Of a DNA stretch of 64,000 bases, positions 61,187-64,000 are shown in pieces; position 1 is the first letter of the stretch, and each line of letters begins with the position of its first letter. This stretch comes from Micromonospora marina (GTDB lineage Bacteria; Actinomycetota; Actinomycetes; Mycobacteriales; Micromonosporaceae): assembly GCF_900091565.1 (NCBI RefSeq), contig NZ_FMCV01000004.1, forward strand, positions 1 through 64,000. Reading direction: 5' to 3'. A model generated the notes under the pieces. That model did no database searches, was not told where the DNA came from, and was given only the letters and a program-made list of their open reading frames with translations. Made by a program: the position numbers and the translations under genes.

Positions 61187-61809
61187 GCCCGCGAGCCCGC
61201 GCGGCGGAGCCGGCCGGTCCCCGGCTCCGCCGCGCGTCCGCCGCCACCGGGCCGGCCACGGCGCTGCTCGCGACGGTGCTCGCCCTGGCCGGGTGCGGCG
61301 GGCCGCCCGCCGCCGATCCGGCCCTCCCGGGCACCGCCCCGCCTCCGGCCGGCGCCGAGGCCACGATCAGCGGGATCGACGCGCTGTTCCTGGCCATGAT
61401 GGAAGCGCACACCGAGCAGACGCTGGAGATCGTCGGGCTCGGCCTCGACCGGGTCACCGACGAGCGGATCCGCACGCTGATCTCTGCCGTGCGGGCCACC
61501 GAGACCGACGAACTGGCCACCATGCGCCGATGGTTGCGCGACGCCGGCCCGTCCGCCGCCGCCGCGGCCGCCCGGCACGACCACTCCGGGCACAGCGACG
61601 CCGCCGCCGGACTGGCCCGGCTGCGCGCCGCCCCGCCCGCCGACGCCGACCGGGTGCTGCTCGACGTGCTCAGCCGGCACCAGCGCACCGCGGCCGACCT
61701 GGCCCGCGCCCAGGTCGCCGCCGGAACCAGCGAGCGGGTACGCGACCTCGCCCGCCGCATCGACCGCTCGCGTACGGCCGAGGTCGAGCTGATGGCCGGC
61801 CTGGGCTGA
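61171..61809 (+). CDS. DUF305 family lipoprotein
   Basis: A 212-residue protein. A long basic N-terminus precedes a signal helix ALLATVLALAGCGGPPAADP with Cys near residue 42. The rest is a helical DUF305 domain: IDALFLAMMEAHTEQTLEIV, ATETDELATMRRWLRDAG and a His-rich ARHDHSGHSDAAA segment. DUF305 proteins are ferritin-like helical bundles, and the His cluster could bind metal, possibly copper, but that is not shown. GTG 61171 overlaps the LPMO gene by 16 bases in another frame, suggesting coupled expression; a start further in would leave too little before the lipobox. Confidence 0.75.
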   Translation: MAADLSPRARAAEPAGPRLRRASAATGPATALLATVLALAGCGGPPAADPALPGTAPPPAGAEATISGIDALFLAMMEAHTEQTLEIVGLGLDRVTDERIRTLISAVRATETDELATMRRWLRDAGPSAAAAAARHDHSGHSDAAAGLARLRAAPPADADRVLLDVLSRHQRTAADLARAQVAAGTSERVRDLARRIDRSRTAEVELMAGLG

Positions 61810-61817
61810 GCGGCGGG

Positions 61818-61843
61818 CCCGGCTCATCTCCTGGAGCCGGCCG
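61818..61843 (+). terminator. hairpin after the DUF305 gene
   Basis: CGGCTC pairs with GAGCCG over an eight-base loop. Weak but well placed after the stop. Confidence 0.4.
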
Positions 61844-62130
61844 GACGGAGCATGACCTTCGTCACGGTCGCCGCCGCCGGTCGTCCCCCGCAAGGCTCGC
61901 GAACCGGCGCGCACCAGCCCTTTCCGCGAGCCGACGGATCGCTTCCGAGCCGGTGGCGGGCACTGAGCCGTGCCGGTGCGGTTCGCCCGTCGGCAAAACC
62001 GGCCGCGCCTCGTCCCAGGTCATGGCTACGCTGTCGCCCGGACGCCGCCGCGCGTTCCGCCCGCGCTCCGCAGACGGTGCGCGGCACGGCCACCGCCTCC
62101 CAGCGCCGGACCGGATCCAGGAGACCGTCA
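61844..62130. other. leader region of the second MFS gene
   Basis: About 290 bases. An open frame from 61852 continues into the MFS gene, but it has poor coding bias before 62131. TACGCT near 62025 could be a -10 element. I see no operator or regulator gene. Confidence 0.4.
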
Positions 62131-63720
62131 GTGACCCAGCAACCCGTTGCGACGTCGACGAAGCTCGACGCCGCCGTACTCAAGGTGGCCGGCGTCGTCG
62201 TGCTCGGTGCGATCATGTCGATCCTCGACGTGACAGTCGTCAGCGTGGCGCTGCCGACGTTCCAGAGCGAGTTCGACGCCACGTACGCCCGCGTCGCGTG
62301 GACCATGACCGGCTACACGCTCGCGCTCGCCACGGTGATTCCGCTCAGCGGCTGGGCCGCCGACCGGTTCGGCACGAAACGCCTCTACATGGTGGCGTTG
62401 GCGCTGTTCACCATCGGCTCCGGGCTGTGCGCCACGGCCGACTCGATCGGCGAGCTGATCGCCTGGCGGGTGATCCAGGGCCTCGGCGGCGGCATGCTCA
62501 TGCCGCTCGGCATGACGATCATCACCCGGGCTGCGGGCCCGCACCGCATCGGCCGCCTCATGGCCGTGCTCGGCATCCCGATGCTGCTCGGCCCGATCAC
62601 CGGCCCGATCCTCGGCGGCTGGCTGATCGACGTCGCGAGCTGGCACTGGATCTTCCTGATCAACCTGCCGATCGGCCTGGTCGCGCTCGTCTACGCCCAG
62701 CTGGCGCTGCCCCGGGACAACGCCGCGCCGTCCGAGTCGTTCGACTTCCTCGGCATGCTCATGCTCTCGCCGGGTCTCGCGCTGTTCCTCTACGGCATTT
62801 CCACGCTGCCGGAGACCGGCACCGTCGCCGACACCAAGGTGTGGCTGCCGATGCTCGTCGGCGGCGCGCTCGTGGTCGCCTTCGTGCTCTACTCGTTCCG
62901 GCCCCGGCACCCGCTGCTCGACCTGCGGCTGTTCCGCAACCGCAGCCTGACCATCGCCGCCGTCACCATGTTCGTGTTCATCATCGCGTTCATGGGCGCC
63001 GGCCTGCTGTTCCCGAGCTACTTCCTCCAGGTGCGCGGCGAGACGACGCTGGCCGCGGGCCTGCTGATCGCGCCGCAGGGCATCGGCGCGATGCTGACCA
63101 TGCCGATCGCCGGCATGCTCGCCGACCGCGTGCCGGTCGGCCGGACGGTGCCGTTCGCGCTCGTGCTCATCGCGGCCGGCTTCTTCACCTTCACCCAGCT
63201 CGGCACCGACACGTCGTACTGGCTGCTCTGCGGCTCGCTGTTCGTGATGGGCCTCGGCATGGGCGGCACGATGATGCCGATCATGACGTCGGCGCTCAAG
63301 ACGCTCACCGCGGTGGAGGTGGCGCGCGGGTCCACGCTCGTCAACATCCTCCAGCAGATCGGCGGTTCGGTGGGCGCCGCGATCATGTCGGTCATCCTCA
63401 CCAGCGAGCTGAACGGCTCCCGGCCGATCCCCGGCGCCACCGACCCGGCCACCGGCGCCCCGCTGACCGAGGCCCAGCTCGCCATCGCCGCCCAGCAGCA
63501 GCCCGAGCTGATCCAGCAGTTCCCGGTGCCGCCGTCGCTGATCGAGCGCGGGCTCGACTTCGCGGCCGACTCCTTCTCCACCACCTTCTGGGTCGCGTTC
63601 GGCCTGGTGCTGCTGACCTTCGTCCCGGCCGCGTTCCTGCCCCGCCGCCGGGAGCCCTCGCACCTGCTCGACGGCGAACCGGGCGAGGACAAGCGTCAGG
63701 TGCCCGTGCCGATCCACTGA
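62131..63720 (+). CDS. MFS transporter, DHA2 family
   Basis: A 529-residue 14-helix exporter. Motifs: VLGAIMSILDVTVVSVALPT near residue 20, GWAADRFGTKRLYMVALALF (motif A), RVIQGLGGGMLMPLGMTIIT and GPILGGWLIDVASWHWIFLI (motif C). It is a paralogue of the exporter at 58548 in family but not closely similar. A probable multidrug or antibiotic efflux function is inferred. GTG 62131 follows AGGAGA at seven bases; upstream in-frame codons are unlike the family. A strong hairpin follows. Confidence 0.92.
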   Translation: MTQQPVATSTKLDAAVLKVAGVVVLGAIMSILDVTVVSVALPTFQSEFDATYARVAWTMTGYTLALATVIPLSGWAADRFGTKRLYMVALALFTIGSGLCATADSIGELIAWRVIQGLGGGMLMPLGMTIITRAAGPHRIGRLMAVLGIPMLLGPITGPILGGWLIDVASWHWIFLINLPIGLVALVYAQLALPRDNAAPSESFDFLGMLMLSPGLALFLYGISTLPETGTVADTKVWLPMLVGGALVVAFVLYSFRPRHPLLDLRLFRNRSLTIAAVTMFVFIIAFMGAGLLFPSYFLQVRGETTLAAGLLIAPQGIGAMLTMPIAGMLADRVPVGRTVPFALVLIAAGFFTFTQLGTDTSYWLLCGSLFVMGLGMGGTMMPIMTSALKTLTAVEVARGSTLVNILQQIGGSVGAAIMSVILTSELNGSRPIPGATDPATGAPLTEAQLAIAAQQQPELIQQFPVPPSLIERGLDFAADSFSTTFWVAFGLVLLTFVPAAFLPRRREPSHLLDGEPGEDKRQVPVPIH

Positions 63721-63735
63721 CCGCCGCCGTGACCC

Positions 63736-63763
63736 CGGGCCGGACGCGCTCGCGTCCGGCCCG
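63736..63763 (+). terminator. hairpin after the second MFS gene
   Basis: CCGGGCCGGACGCG pairs with CGCGTCCGGCCCGG around CT, followed by CTTCTT. Confidence 0.85.
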
Positions 63764-63830
63764 GCTTCTTGATCCGCCACCGCAATGCCCGTCAGCGCCT
63801 AGGATCGGAGACCGGAGCCGGGGAGAGGCG

Positions 63831-64000
63831 GTGAGCGTGGGCGCAGACGACGCACAGCGGTCGGCGCGACGGCGTAACCGACTACTGCTGGCGGGTCTGC
63901 TCGCGGTCGTCGGGCTGATCCTGCTGCTGCTCGGTCTCACCGTCGCCACCGGCACCGTCGCGGGCGTCGAGGTGGTGCTCGCGTTGCTGCTGCTGGTGGC
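63831..64000 (+). CDS. membrane protein, 3' end outside the window
   Basis: Only the first 56 codons are present. GTG 63831 follows GGGGAGAGG. The N-terminus (VSVGADDAQRSARRRNR) is basic, followed by a hydrophobic helix LLLAGLLAVVGLILLLLGLT and another beginning VEVVLALLLLV. Two membrane helices suggest a small integral membrane protein, but the family cannot be determined. GTG 63837 is an alternative start. Confidence 0.6.
   Translation, partial: MSVGADDAQRSARRRNRLLLAGLLAVVGLILLLLGLTVATGTVAGVEVVLALLLLV

Overview
The window is a chromosomal segment from a high-GC actinomycete, most likely Micromonospora or a close Micromonosporaceae relative. Three things point there: very strong G/C bias at third codon positions, many GTG starts and GTGA/ATGA stop-start overlaps, and an intergenic repeat GTTAAGAAGG(G)GCCC(C)TTCC that I associate with that group. 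There is no sign of plasmid, phage, transposase, CRISPR, rRNA or tRNA.

Layout. 0.4-10 kb: housekeeping genes on the plus strand (histidine phosphatase, DUF3090, a kinase-like SCO1664-family protein, mycothiol ligase MshC, methionine synthase MetH), with a GntR regulator and a PAC2 protein on the minus strand. 10-17 kb: a patchy region with a YnfA-type membrane protein, a metallopeptidase and a HAD phosphatase, plus decayed genes (MerR, ArsR and cation-efflux remnants; an FtsX-like permease without its N-terminus; the tail of a sensor kinase beside an intact response regulator). 17-35 kb: the actinobacterial proteasome region, namely RecB-like nuclease, site-2 protease, TrmI, an unknown conserved protein, a ferredoxin, arc, dop, pup, an endonuclease VII-type gene, prcB, prcA, pafA, a decayed stretch, pafB, pafC, tatA and tatC. 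35-47 kb: BtuF-like protein, lipoprotein, fasciclin protein, lipid kinase, transporter, HAD hydrolase, a Ski2-like helicase (HelY type), an MHYT sensor, a 5'-3' exonuclease, a bL36-like microprotein, a glycosyltransferase and a YdcF protein. 47-53 kb: stress-response genes (two STAS proteins, GlsB-type membrane protein, BON protein, an OmpR/kinase/GerMN-lipoprotein operon, a SigB/SigF-type sigma factor). 53-64 kb: accessory regulators and transporters, a secreted chitin/cellulose-active LPMO, and a gene that runs off the end.

How the genes work together. Pup is made ready by Dop, attached to targets by PafA, recognised by the coiled coils of ARC and degraded in the PrcB/PrcA core; PafB/PafC are WYL-domain regulators linked to DNA damage in mycobacteria. 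The gene order resembles the M. tuberculosis mshC-metH-PAC2-recB-trmI-mpa-dop-pup-prcBA-pafABC-tatAC-helY block. In this window an HNH/endonuclease VII gene sits between pup and prcB and overlaps both.

Three patterns stand out. First, at least 17 genes have TAnnnT exactly 6-7 bases before the start codon with no room for a Shine-Dalgarno sequence, which suggests widespread leaderless transcripts and settles several starts. Second, at least ten genes or gene pieces have been trimmed by deletions or frameshifts, with nothing mobile nearby. Third, divergent MocR and EamA genes share the two middle bases of their start codons and are bracketed by a repeated palindrome.
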